Shown here piece after piece: positions 12,801-25,100 of a stretch of 64,000 nucleotides of DNA. A model generated the notes under the pieces. That model made no database searches. It saw only the letters and a program-made list of their open reading frames with translations, and was not told where the DNA came from. The stretch's first letter is position 1, and the number at the start of each line of letters is the position of its first letter. A program made the position numbers and the translations under genes. The DNA lies in assembly GCA_008828725.1 (NCBI GenBank), contig MEHQ01003564.1:686591-750590 (forward strand), read 5' to 3'. Source of the DNA: Saccharina japonica (taxonomy: Eukaryota; Sar; Phaeophyceae; Laminariales; Laminariaceae).

Positions 12801-15800
12801 GTGAAAATTTTCATGATGAGCGTCCGTGAGGCGAGAAGAGGGAATGTGGGTTGTGTGCCAATGGAAACTTTGCCCGACAAAATGGATGCTGTACATTTTT
12901 TTGGGGCTGTGCTTTGGCCGCTTGGACTTTCAACGGCTAGTTGTTGGTTGGGTGGCCGATGCATGCACGCCAACTAACAGACAGACGTTGTTTATATTCA
13001 ACGGCTAGTATCTGTTAAATGACGAAGTTATCTAGCTGAAGGCATTGATTTCTTTGTATTCTACGATAGGATGGAGAGCGGGATAATAATGATGAGCGGA
13101 TGGTATGAGTAAAACAAGCGCTTATTATACATAATCAGGTGGCGAAATTAAATATTTTAATAATGATTTAGTTACAGGCCATTGTTTTCATCTCAACATC
13201 CGGCGGGTTGTCCGCCGAGGCATGTTGGTAGGTTTAGGTATGCTTCAGCATGTCGACAGCCACATAAACTAGGCAGGAAGTCGTAGTAGCGAGTATTGAT
13301 GAACATCATTATTGGGTGGTGGTCCCATTACGCGGCGGCACTAACATGGCAATGGTAATTAATCATAATATAAGGTGACTATACGGCTTCAAGGTATGAC
13401 GTAAAATGGCCCTAGACAACTACGAGTATTGTAGGAGCCTGTATATTGGCGAGCCGCCTAAAATAGGTATTGCACTTATATTGGGCGTGTTACCTTAAAT
13501 AGGCCCACTACCTATATGTGCAATGTGGGCGATCGCCTCGTTCAGACGAATACGGCACAAAAACAGGACCGAGACGCCCTGAGGCACAGCGCCCCGGTTC
13601 GGCACACAAGCGGTGCAGTCAATGGTATTCGCCACTGATACAGTTCTCGGTGCCATGTGCAGTATATGGCTCACTCAGGTTCTTAAGATTTTTTTTATGC
13701 CGTTCGACCAAAAGGAAAGAGTTACGCTAAAACCAGCAGCAACGACGAGACGCCTTGCCCCGCTTTTGCCCATGCCGGCGAAAAACGGCGTTCATGATAG
13801 CATGTGCCCACGCAGAGGCATCCCAATCAAGTGGGTTCAAACACTTTATCTCAGAGCAAAATACTAGTTCGGTCGATTCTTCGCTGGGCGGCCTTTTTTG
13901 GCCACACTTCACCCTTCGCTTTGTAGTTTTGCCCACCGTGCGCGGGCGTTCTCTGGCGCACGGGCTTCTCGTGGTCGGCATTCGCTTCCTGCGCCTTCAA
14001 GGCCCACGCTCTTTCTTCTTGGCGTACCTTCCCCAGGCGTGCAGAAGATTAAGATTTGTCAGAGGACTATTAATAGAGATCGCGTGAGCGAACTTTGGCG
14101 CAACGCAGCGCAACCACCAAGGTTGTTTACGCGGTCATAGTCCGTACATGCTCCGAAGCGTACGCAACGAAGAAAGAGCGCAGGCTGTTGAAGGCACGGG
14201 AGGCGGATGCCGAGCGCAAAGCCCGTGCGCTAGAGAACGCCTGCGCACGGTGGGCAAGGAACACCGTCCCAAAAGGGAGGGTGGGAATCGGAACAAGCCC
14301 ATGTGTGCTGAAACGTGGGTTGCCGCGACAGCAGGTTCGTGAAACTCCTAACAATACAGCTCCCATGTAGCTATTGCGTAAAACTCCTAACAAATACAGC
14401 TCCCACGTAATATATATTGAAAAAAATAAAAAATAAACAACAGCTGTGAGCTCGAGGATTTCGTCGAATATATATACTATATACACGCGATTGATCGGGC
14501 AGTTTTGGGACAGGGAGGTGCACAATTAGTGCAAATGTTTTTTAAACCACTGCTGTTTGTTGTTGTGACATCATTTTGAGGCGTCGCTGTCGCCGCCCTT
14601 GTTTGTGACCTGAAGATGAGGTTCGAGACGAGCCAGGTCTGCTCAATTCATGCAATTTTCTTGAATGTTGGTTGACGGGACCACCACTGCTGTGATAGTA
14701 TTGTGAGCTACGAAGAAATCTGGCTTTGAAAACAAAAACGTATTATTCGCAAGTGGGCCCTAGTTTTCGAGACAGCCTATTTTGCACCTGGTCAGTACTA
14801 CAGTTGAAACAAACTGTTTATCCCATCGCTATTCTGCAGGCTTAAAAATATACCATACATTTTCTGTAAAATGTGTACGGCATTTTTGGTGCGTGTTAAC
14901 CAAGAGGTATGTGTACGACGTCTATTTCACGGGGAAACTCACGTTTTATCGATTGCTTTGGTTGCTGTCAACTACTAGGGCAAAGACGAGACAGGTAGAA
15001 CATGCCTCGTACATGAAAGGTGTCGTACAATGCTTCTGGTTCGTAAAAGCATGTCGGTACCGTGGCCGGCAAAATTATCTGATTGCCGGGATTGTTCGAA
15101 GGCCCTTGTTCAAACATTTGCAGATCGAAAGAAGAACAAACACCCACCCACCCACACGTCTAAATAGATCTGGCAAAAAGTATGTCGAGATGAAAACCGG
15201 ACACTCAGAACGAACGACAATTTTTCCTTCCATGAGTACTGGTGTGTGTGGTGGTTCGACAGATTGAGGTTTACCAGGTACAGCAGTAGTATACATACTT
15301 GAATTATGTGTTCATTTCATGAACTACAAAATCTGTGTTTCTATTCATATATTTCGAGTAGTTTTGTCTTGCCACAGGTACCTTACGTACGGAGTCTCTA
15401 CGTACATATGTACACACCGATGTATATAATATAGACGGAATATGTGCAAAAAAGCCGAAATTTCCAAGGAACGCTCGACGACCACAGCCTGAAGTTCTCG
15501 ATTTGGATAGTATCGTACTGCTCTTGTGAGAGGAGTTTTTGTCGCTACGAACAGGTCAAGGCTTATATAATATACGTAGCGTTCGTTTCGGCACTACAAT
15601 TCACCGTTTTACCGCCATGCCGGTGCTTATTAAGTTCGAGAATATACTCGGATGTACGCAAGGAGTTATATATATATATAAGTATACCTGGTATATTTCT
15701 TGAATACGTCCTACAAATGCCAAAAAGGTACCAGGTATTCATTTGTACAGAATGTGGTTCCTCTGCGAGTTTTTTTTTTTTTTTTTTTTCTCGTGAAGAT

Positions 15801-16072
15801 GCTAAACGTGACAGCAGTAATAGGAACGCAGCACGAAATATAACTGCGTACTGCTGTTACGTTTTTGATCGGATGATGTGGTGCATCGTAAGCTTTGGGG
15901 TTTGACCGGTCATGTACATTCCCAGAAATAAGGAGTGATGATGGAGCAGCAGCGAACGGTACGAGAAGCAGGAAAAGTAAAGTGATTGATGATTTGACAG
16001 CAAACCGGAAATAGGAACATTGGCTCGCATGCATGTCCTATTTACTATGGTCCACCGTAACAGTAGTAGTAA

Positions 16073-16132
<60 letters not shown>

Positions 16133-19100
16133 TAGTAGTGTCTCTCGTCTATCACTCTGGACTCCTTTGGGCACAGCCCCTCAGTACCATACCCCTTTCT
16201 CCATGTTTACGATGTTTTCTATACGACTTTCCTGATCTTTAAAGTCGGGTATACCTTTATTAATGGTATCAATTGACTCCAAACTACTTTGGATATGAAT
16301 ATGCGTGTCAACTCTGTTAACACGGGTACAGTTGCTAAAACAATATGCGCGGTATCTGTTTGCACGGTGCGGTAAATGCTTGGTAACTGTGTCCGTGGTT
16401 ATTACCGGAAACCGTGGTAATTCACGGAATACCGGTATTCGCTACTAACCATGGTTCTACCGCGGCAAGGTTACCGCGGTACAACGGACGGCCGTGCCAA
16501 ATGCTATACCCGCGAAACTACCTACTACACCCTACGTATGCACACTCTGGTATATCCCCTTTGCTTTTTGGTGGAGGGGGGAGAGAATGTTCGCGAAGTA
16601 CGAAATTCGTCTTCGAGCCCTCTTGCCCCACAGCCAGGGACATAATCTTGACCTGTCTAGTACATAATTATGTATGGGCGCTGCATTAAGATCGATTCAG
16701 TTTGCTGTAAACGACCCGGGCTCGTCACCGATCGTAAATGCAAGGTCGGTGTCCGCAAAAAGACTCCTGCAAGTCGTTAGGTGGTCATGGGCTTCAACGA
16801 TAATCTTGCCCTCCCTTGAGTCGGTGGTCAATTTTCAATTTTCAATTTTCAATCTTGCGCGCTTGCGCCTTGGCGTCCACGTGGCCTATTCCGGCTTACA
16901 ACTACTCGAAAACGAGGCGCGTTTACACCCTGATGGGGAATGTTTACGGGGACTTTGGCCGTGGCGCCTAAAGCAGACCCACCCGAATCTCTTAACCATA
17001 TTCAACCCAGACGCTATGGGTCGATTTGTTAATGGGACTCAATGCGCTTGGATGGTTGGGTTTGTGAAGCTGAAAAATTGCGGTTGTGTGGACGGATCTC
17101 ATGCCGTTTTCGGAAATGAGCCATACAGGTTGATCCGGCCGGCTCCGGGCGCTGTGGCCTGGAAAGAGCGTTGCTTGACAGGCGTATTCGTGTGTTTACT
17201 GAGCCGCGTATTGTAACAATTTTTCCCTACGTAGCCAATCAAGAGTGCGTAAATAGATACGGTAATAACAGGTACACCGAAGAAATATTTCCTATCAACA
17301 CGTGACAGCTACTCACTATAAACCCAACCATTATAGGGGGTCTCGACATGTCTTGGTGGCGTTTTCCCGAAAAATAACCTGGCGGCAGAAAAAACAACCT
17401 CGACCAATCAAAACCAACGACCTGCAACGAATAAAAGAGTAAGCAGGGACGAACTGCACGTTGGATGACTCGGGGTTTCACGGGTGTTATGACCCGAGGC
17501 GTGTTTATCGTGTTTTCGGCAATTAGGGGATGGAGGGGGGGGCAAATATTTCATCTTGGCGGGTAGAACAGTGGGAAATGAACTTGTAGCAGTTGCAAAA
17601 CGAGTGTTCGAGCGGTGTTTAACAACAGAGCAGACGTGGAGCTTATTTACTTGCTTGCCGTTATATGTACATTTCCTTGTATTTTCTTTTATGTTAAGTT
17701 GTCTTGTTTTCTGGTCTAGCTTGTGTTGTGTTTTATCGTACCTTGTATTTTTGCATTTCACTCGCTTCACTTCTGACTATTTTTCTATTTGAGTTGTCTC
17801 TTTAAAAAGCTTAGGGCAACTCGTACGTGCCGATATACCTGGTATCATTTTCATCGCTCTAGGATAAATAATCAGGAGGACGCTGTATTGATGTAGCATA
17901 CGGTCATACTCGCTAACACGCTGGTTGTAATGATGTAATTGAGTACAGGAGAGGGAAAACGGTTTAGTGTGAAGAATACACAACACACTCATTTCAACAG
18001 CACGGCGGAGCTATGTATGTTTAAATATACGTGGTTAGTGTGGAAAAACACAGCATTTACGCTCATGTATATTTATGCATGTGCATGCGTAGCTATCTAT
18101 ACAAAGTGGTGTGCTCGTTTCGGTACGTGCCTTGCGGCTGAACTTGGACCTATAATATCCCTCCCTCTCGCTTCTTATTCTCCAACCATTCCTGTTTCGC
18201 GCTCGTCCACATACTCACAGGCTCCGTTACTATAGTACCTAAATAAATATATTTGTTCCACGGTATCAACAGCGGTGTGTATGTAGTATAATGTAGAGTG
18301 TAGAATAGAGTCGTGATAAAATCGCTACTGCTCTTTTCTTCTGCCTGTCAAATTCTACAATTAGTAAACTTTTTTTTGTCCGGGTGTATGGACAGGTTTA
18401 CAGATGCAGTGCATATCATAGTTCAGATTGTTTTTTTTGTGGCGTTTGATGTCGCCGGACCGATTTTGCAAGCTTGTTGGTTTCTTCTGGATAGTCGTTT
18501 TTTTGTGTTGGCGTACGTACAGGAGTAGCCACAGCATCCGGCGCGGCGCAATAAATTTATAGTCGTGAGAAGCAAAGTTTTTTTTTTTTTTTGTATTACG
18601 CCTGAAAGGATATGTACCCTACATATAAATCCCTAGATCACTCCTTGCTACGAGTAGCTTGTTCGTTTTGAGCAGTCACGCCCGACTTCGTCTCTGGAAG
18701 GTGATGTTCGGTAGCAGTAGTACGAAACTAGTGATACAATTAACCTGTGGTGTTGGTGAGCGGTACATAAAGCCAAAAACGAATTTCTGTTTGTCTCACG
18801 GCAGCACCATCAGTTTAGTGTTAACACGTACAGTAGATGCGCTTGACGGTGTGTGGTGGTGCGGTGGTGCGATCTGGTTTCGACTCGCGCCACAGTGTCT
18901 ACTCTGGCTTGATGCATGCCATTGTAGTGTCTCTGTGTCCTGAGCTCGTGACCACACAGCTTGCATGTCATTCGTACCCGTTCAGAACTGAAAAAAAATG
19001 TCCCACACTAATTCCAAGTAGTTTGTCCCTAAATTCGTGGGACCAGTTCTTAAGGGGGTAAATGTGAGAAATCGGCACGGGCACTGGATGTGAAAAACAC

Positions 19101-22100
19101 AATTTACGGGGGTACATAGTAAATAGGACCAAATGTTGCCAGTAAAAATAGGAAAACAGGTAGGTTTTTGTGTCTTTCCATACGTCCTAGGTATGTAGGG
19201 AAAGTAGACTAAAAATGTCGATCAACAGATGCTACAAGAGTTTTAGCCTTTTAAACTCGATTTCCACCACATTCTCCCTCACTAAACCTGACTTATCTCT
19301 TCGGTGTAAGTCAGGAACCCCGATGAGACTCTTGAGTATCCAAGTTTTACCTCCGACTTTTCGGTACTGGACTCAGTCTGCAATGATCGCATTGCTCTGA
19401 TCGTTCCTTTCTGGGTGTTTTCTAAGTGAGTGAGTTTTACAAGTTCTTGGAACATGAGATTTTTCCCATTTTTTCCTTTTTTATGGGATGAAGGTGAGGA
19501 TCGAACCACCGACCTCACTACTCTTCAGAATCTCACGCCCTGCCTGCGACGCCATTGTAGGGAAAGTAGACTAAAAATGTCGATCAACAGATGCTACAAG
19601 AGTTTTAGCCTTTTTAACTCGATTTCCACCACAGGTACTATCAGGTCCTCCGTACTAATGCGTCTACGCTTTTTGAGCGATTGGCTCTACACCTCCCTCA
19701 ACCCTTATAGGACTGGAGTCCCGTTTTGGGGACAAATTACTTAGAATTAGAGTGGTTTGTCCCCAAAACGGGACTGCAGTTCTTAAAGGGTCAAGATTGG
19801 GAACTCAACTAATATCAATAGATTCAAATCTATCTATGATTAATTATTATGATGCTTGTCATCCAACAATGTCTAGCTTGGCTTTCAACGTTCACCACTC
19901 ATAGCACTCCGAACGAACATTGTTTTCGTGACGTAGAGCAGAGTAACATGATGAACAAGAAAAAACTATGGCGGTGCATATCGCTAAAAATAATCCAAAA
20001 GTTTTTTTTGAAAGACTCCACCAACGAAGGGAGATAAAAATCGCTCTCAACTGAATGGCTCTGATTGTCTTGAGAAGCAAAAGGACCTGGAAACGACCCC
20101 CTCATGTACACGCACCTCCGGTGGGTACGAGTAGCACCAGTCCTTTCGTCAAATAAATAGGTTGATATTGACAAAAGTACGGAGGCTGCAATTACCGTGG
20201 CGAGCTCTGCTGTTTATATCGTAGTGTATTTGCATTGCCCTTGTTCCGGTTGTGAGTGTATTTGGCCATAGTACATAGGACCAAATGTTTTTGGTAAAAA
20301 TAGGGAAATATGTACCCTCGGGTAGGTTTTTGTGTGTACCGTATCAGGTCCTGATTACTATGATCCCCCGTAATCATACCCCATAGTATCAGGCACCCCA
20401 AGAACCTTTCCGCTCTGTCCCAAAATATAAGAACCATTTAGACATAATATTGATGGGAAAATGTGCCTCACGATTCGGGACAGTGACATTCTATGATTTC
20501 CCCCGTACTGGTAGCAGTCCCGTCGTTTTCTTTTTCGGAAGTGCTTTTGGGTGATCAACGTTGAGGCTCATGCTAAACATTGATTGTCGGATGGCAAGGA
20601 TAGCAGTACAACATTCCTGGTATTATTTCGCTTTCCTTTGTGTTAACATTCAAGCGGCCATTTCTTAACTGCCGTCGCCGATTTCTATTCCAAGTGGTCA
20701 AAAACAAAGAGAAAGGGCAAAATTCCAGTAAAAGCGAAAGCGAAAACGGGTTGATCTATAAGGGCAAGCGATGGGGTCAAATGCCCAGCCAGGCGCGGAC
20801 TCTTACCGCTGTATATCAGGCCTATATGGGCTATGACCCCTCTTTTTATAGCCCATAGTATCAGGCACGCTAAGAACCCTTCCACTCTGTCCCACAATAT
20901 AAGCACTGTGTAGACATAAGATTGATGGGAAAATGTGCCTTCCGATTCGGGACACAGAGTGACATTCTGTTTTTGTTTTGTTTTGATCGTTGATGACGAT
21001 TGCACAAATCCAGCACGGCTTCTCATTCTCATTCGCACGCACGCACGCACGACCATCAGGGACCACACGCGAACTTGACGGCAGTTGTGGAACACCTGTC
21101 CTCTTGTGTTATAACTTCAGTATTACATTTTCCTTTTTTTTATTTGACGTAACACACTTGATATACTATTGCTTTTTTGGAGATTCCTCTTATACGCATA
21201 TACAAACAGTACAGGGCACCTAAGAAACAGACTGATAAGAAAGCCAGGCTGAGATTTGGAGGAAAGCAAGAAATTCGGGATTCGTTATCTTGAACTTAGT
21301 GTAGAAAGCACCCTCTCTCGAGTAAGAAATCCGGCCTAGACCAGATTTCCCGTTTCTTAATAGGTGTCCTGTGTTGTACTGCTGGTTTTGTGGCGCTGCT
21401 TTTGCGGACACTACCTATTTACGGTAAGGAACAGGAGCGCTGGCCCTGGCTGGAGTTGTTTTTGCGAGATATGGTGCTTTTTACACTAATGTCAAGATGA
21501 CCCTCGAATTCATTATTGTTATTATTATTAGCTTTGCCATCCAACAATGTGCAGCATGAGCTTCAACATTGGTCACTCATAACATTCCCGAAAGCAGAAA
21601 ACCACGGAAACCAAGGAAACCTATGCGCAAAGTCTAACATCCTTCTATGTCTGCTTGCCGCCCAGATTTATCCACAATAATACTCCATTTGTTGTCCTTG
21701 CTCCCTCCTTCCCAATATGCACTCTTCACGTTCAATTCTTAAGTCCTAAGCCGCATCCGAGCTCCATCCCCACGCCCTTGGTGTGGGTCTGTCATCCCCC
21801 CCCCCCTGCTCCTCCTCACTTGCTGGCGGGCCCTGAGTTGGAGTTTGAACCGCGATACCCTCCTAGAAATGGCTTCATTGTGTGCTTCCAACTCTCCGCC
21901 TGGCTTTCTTATCATTAGCCTGTTCCTTGCTAGGTGTTCTATACTTTACCAGGGCATGTACGTAGGCACGGCAGGGGTCCCCCAATAAGGCGGTGGTGTG
22001 CCACGAGACAGCACGATGACCGCCTTGTAGAGGGAAGCCGCCCTATTTATTCCAGGTTATGAGTGATATTCTTCTCCCTCTTTCGCTAAATTAATTAATT

Positions 22101-25100
22101 ATGCCTCCCCATACCACGAACAACCTACCTTACAACTATATAAATTAAGTATTACACACACATGTTACCGTAAAAGACGCGTCGTTCGGCATTGTGTCAT
22201 TATGTTACGTTATGTTATTTTATGTTATTCCCCAGTCGTGCCAAGCGATTTTGACCGCCTTTTGTCGGGATACCCATTTACTCAGACCGTCTTATTGGGG
22301 GACCCCCGCTGTACATGTTCTCTGCTCGTGGTGATACGGACCCGCAAACAATTACGCCTGCTACAAAGCGTTTATGCCTTCGGACTTGACCCTTACAGGA
22401 CTGGAGTCCAATTTTGGGGTCACATTACTTGGAATTAGAGTTGTTTGTCCCCAAAACGGGACTGCAGTGCTAAAAGGGTCCAGATGGATCTCTACTCTCG
22501 TGATACTAGTTCTTGAAAGGGAGATTGATTCCTGATTTGTGTACGATCTACAGCAGTAGTAGTTGATGATGGCCCGGCGGGAGCCGTATAATCTGCATGA
22601 TTCAGGGGACATGGGTATTTCAGGGGTGGGACCTGTACTGCTGTACAGACCCTGCACAACATTTCATTACGCCAGGTTATTGGATCTACGACTGTAGAGT
22701 AGATGGTCTGGAATGTGACATATGTCCAGCATGTGGAAAGGAATGTTTTAGCATGCAAAAAGGAAGAGCGAGTGTACGTAGCCTCTAGTGATTTATAATA
22801 CCTGCTATTGCTCGTAGTGTAGAATTCGCCGCTGGACAAGTATGGAAACCGGACGGCCTTATCGTAGTGGTACCTCAGAGTTTGCACCGTTCACACGGGA
22901 AAATGATAACTTGGTGTTACTTATGTACGTCAGCCTGAGATTCGCATGGGAATGCAATAGCGCGGTGCCGCTACTCGTGGATTTACTTGAATCTGTTTAC
23001 GTAAAACGCAGCTTTCCGCGGAGTAGAACCCCTAGCTAGCCTGGGACAGCACTCGTGTTCATTTCTGTGTAGTTTTTTGCTATGTGCTGCTGTACAGTCG
23101 AAGTCCAACCTTGCTGTCTGATGTCCGATGTAGCACACAGCCAAATAACAGCCGGCAATTTTAAAACGAAACACGTTAAATCGTAACATCTTTCTTTTTG
23201 TGTGTCCCGCCTTTCAACTAAAAAATTACCGTACGTGAATGGTCCCTGTGTACGTAGTGCCAGTATACGCCAGCTTACAATACCGGCATTATAGCGGCAA
23301 TCCGGCACTATTTCGCCCACTGTCATACTAGCTATTAATAGTCCCATCTGTGCCAAGCGATCCCACAGGCATTATAGCGGGCAACCGGAATATAGAGGGA
23401 GGCCGCTGCCACTTGTACTGAGGTGTGTGATACAACAGAGAAGTCCCTGGGTCACAAGTTTTCCCTCATTTTTTCGAAGTTTTTTTTTTTTTTTCCCACA
23501 CATGGTTGCGTATGAGGCCGTCCGATTTGAGGTCGTCTGTTCACCGCTACTATTCGTCAAGGTTGTGGGGTGCTGTGTGTTGGGCTTTCTTGCCTGTACG
23601 GTAGTGATGAGGTGCCACAGGTCAGCACGCGGTCAGCAGTCGGCAAGGGGTAGTCGATGTTGTCGAATGTCAACGTAGTACAGCGGTGTTTGATTGCGTC
23701 TTTTTTATTTTATCTATTAATATTATAGTATAAAGCGTATGTAACGGTTTTGTGAAAGTTGTACCGTCCATTAGGCTGTGAGGGGTATACAGGTACACAT
23801 GTTTTCTTTGATAACGAAGAGTCTACTCTCAATACTTGCTGCTGCAGAATGTCTATGCTCTCTATCATACCTGGTAGGTGCTTGTTCATGCACTCGACGG
23901 GGGTGCCAGCTTGAGGAATCCCTGGCTATCTCGACGGTGTGTACGATTCTGTTTTGTGTACATACCTTGGAGAAACTAACTACGCGTACGAGTAACTTCA
24001 GCGAGCGCGCGGTGCTGCTGCATCGCTTGTGTGTTTCGATTGTATTTTGGGGTCATGTGGCGAGATGAGACCGACTGCAGTCACATTCGTTCGTGTATAT
24101 CTCATCGATGCGTAAAATATTAACGCTCAATCATTCCCAAAAACGTATTTGCTGCTTTCTCAGGAGACGCGTTGTGTGGGTTGAATTTTGTTTAAAGTCG
24201 TTTGCCACATGGCTGTGACTACGCTTTTTCGTATACACACTATATGGTGGTTCTGGTACGTGTCTCGTTCGAGTGGGTCAAATGTCGAAGTTGCCTCACG
24301 GCTGGACTGGAGTCGAGGCGTCTCATCTCTCGATCGAGACCTTCATTCGCCAAGCAAAGGAAAGAGTGTTTTACGCGATCATGAACAAAAACATAAAAAT
24401 AAACAAAACAAACATCTCGACAGAGGTATACAGCAGCAAAAAAAGGGGTTGTACAACAACAAAAACAGCAGCTGCAGCAGCTGTACGTCGTATACACAGT
24501 AGTACAGCAGCAGCTATAGAGCTTCTTTAATCTCCCACACACGCTCTTTTTCTCTCTGCCGTCAGCGTGCCGTGCCTTTCTGTTTGTGGTCGTGTATTGT
24601 ATACTTACTTGTAGATCACTCACAGGATCATTTGTCCTAATAGTGTGTGACCGGCAAAAATGGGGGGGGGGGGGGAGACCATGTTCCACGTGTTTCTTGC
24701 GTAATTGCATCGAGCCCATGCAATCTCGGTCTTTCGCCACGTCGCGATCGACATAACGTAATCACGCACGCGCTGCTTGGTGCACACTGGTTCGATTTTC
24801 CAGAGGGGGCGCGCGTACGTACCCCTCTCCTTTTGCTTGTCGTCTTCATACCAATTTTCACCTGGTATACCGTACGGATATAATACCGGTTTACCAGATA
24901 ACAGATTCGCGTGCACCAAGATATTTTACCCGTTCATGATTTATTTCCCAGGGGCCGATCCTTCAGTTTTTTTTTTACTTGCCGTTTCGTTTTTTTTTCG
25001 ATTTTCAAAAATCGAGCAAAACGTTCATCATGATGCGAGTGTTTTTTTTCAGGCTTGCTGATGATGAACGGCTCTCTTTGTCTCTCATTGGCCAAGGAAA

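Noticed and set aside
16674-17216. A 180-codon + strand frame in PUF intron 2
   Set aside because: It has mixed composition but no domain I recognise, no exon signals and a CAATTTT repeat inside; it could be a gene remnant, but the sequence alone does not support it.
19197-19635. Direct repeats as the ends of an LTR-type element
   Set aside because: The blocks lack TG...CA ends, and I see no primer-binding or purine-tract pattern between them.
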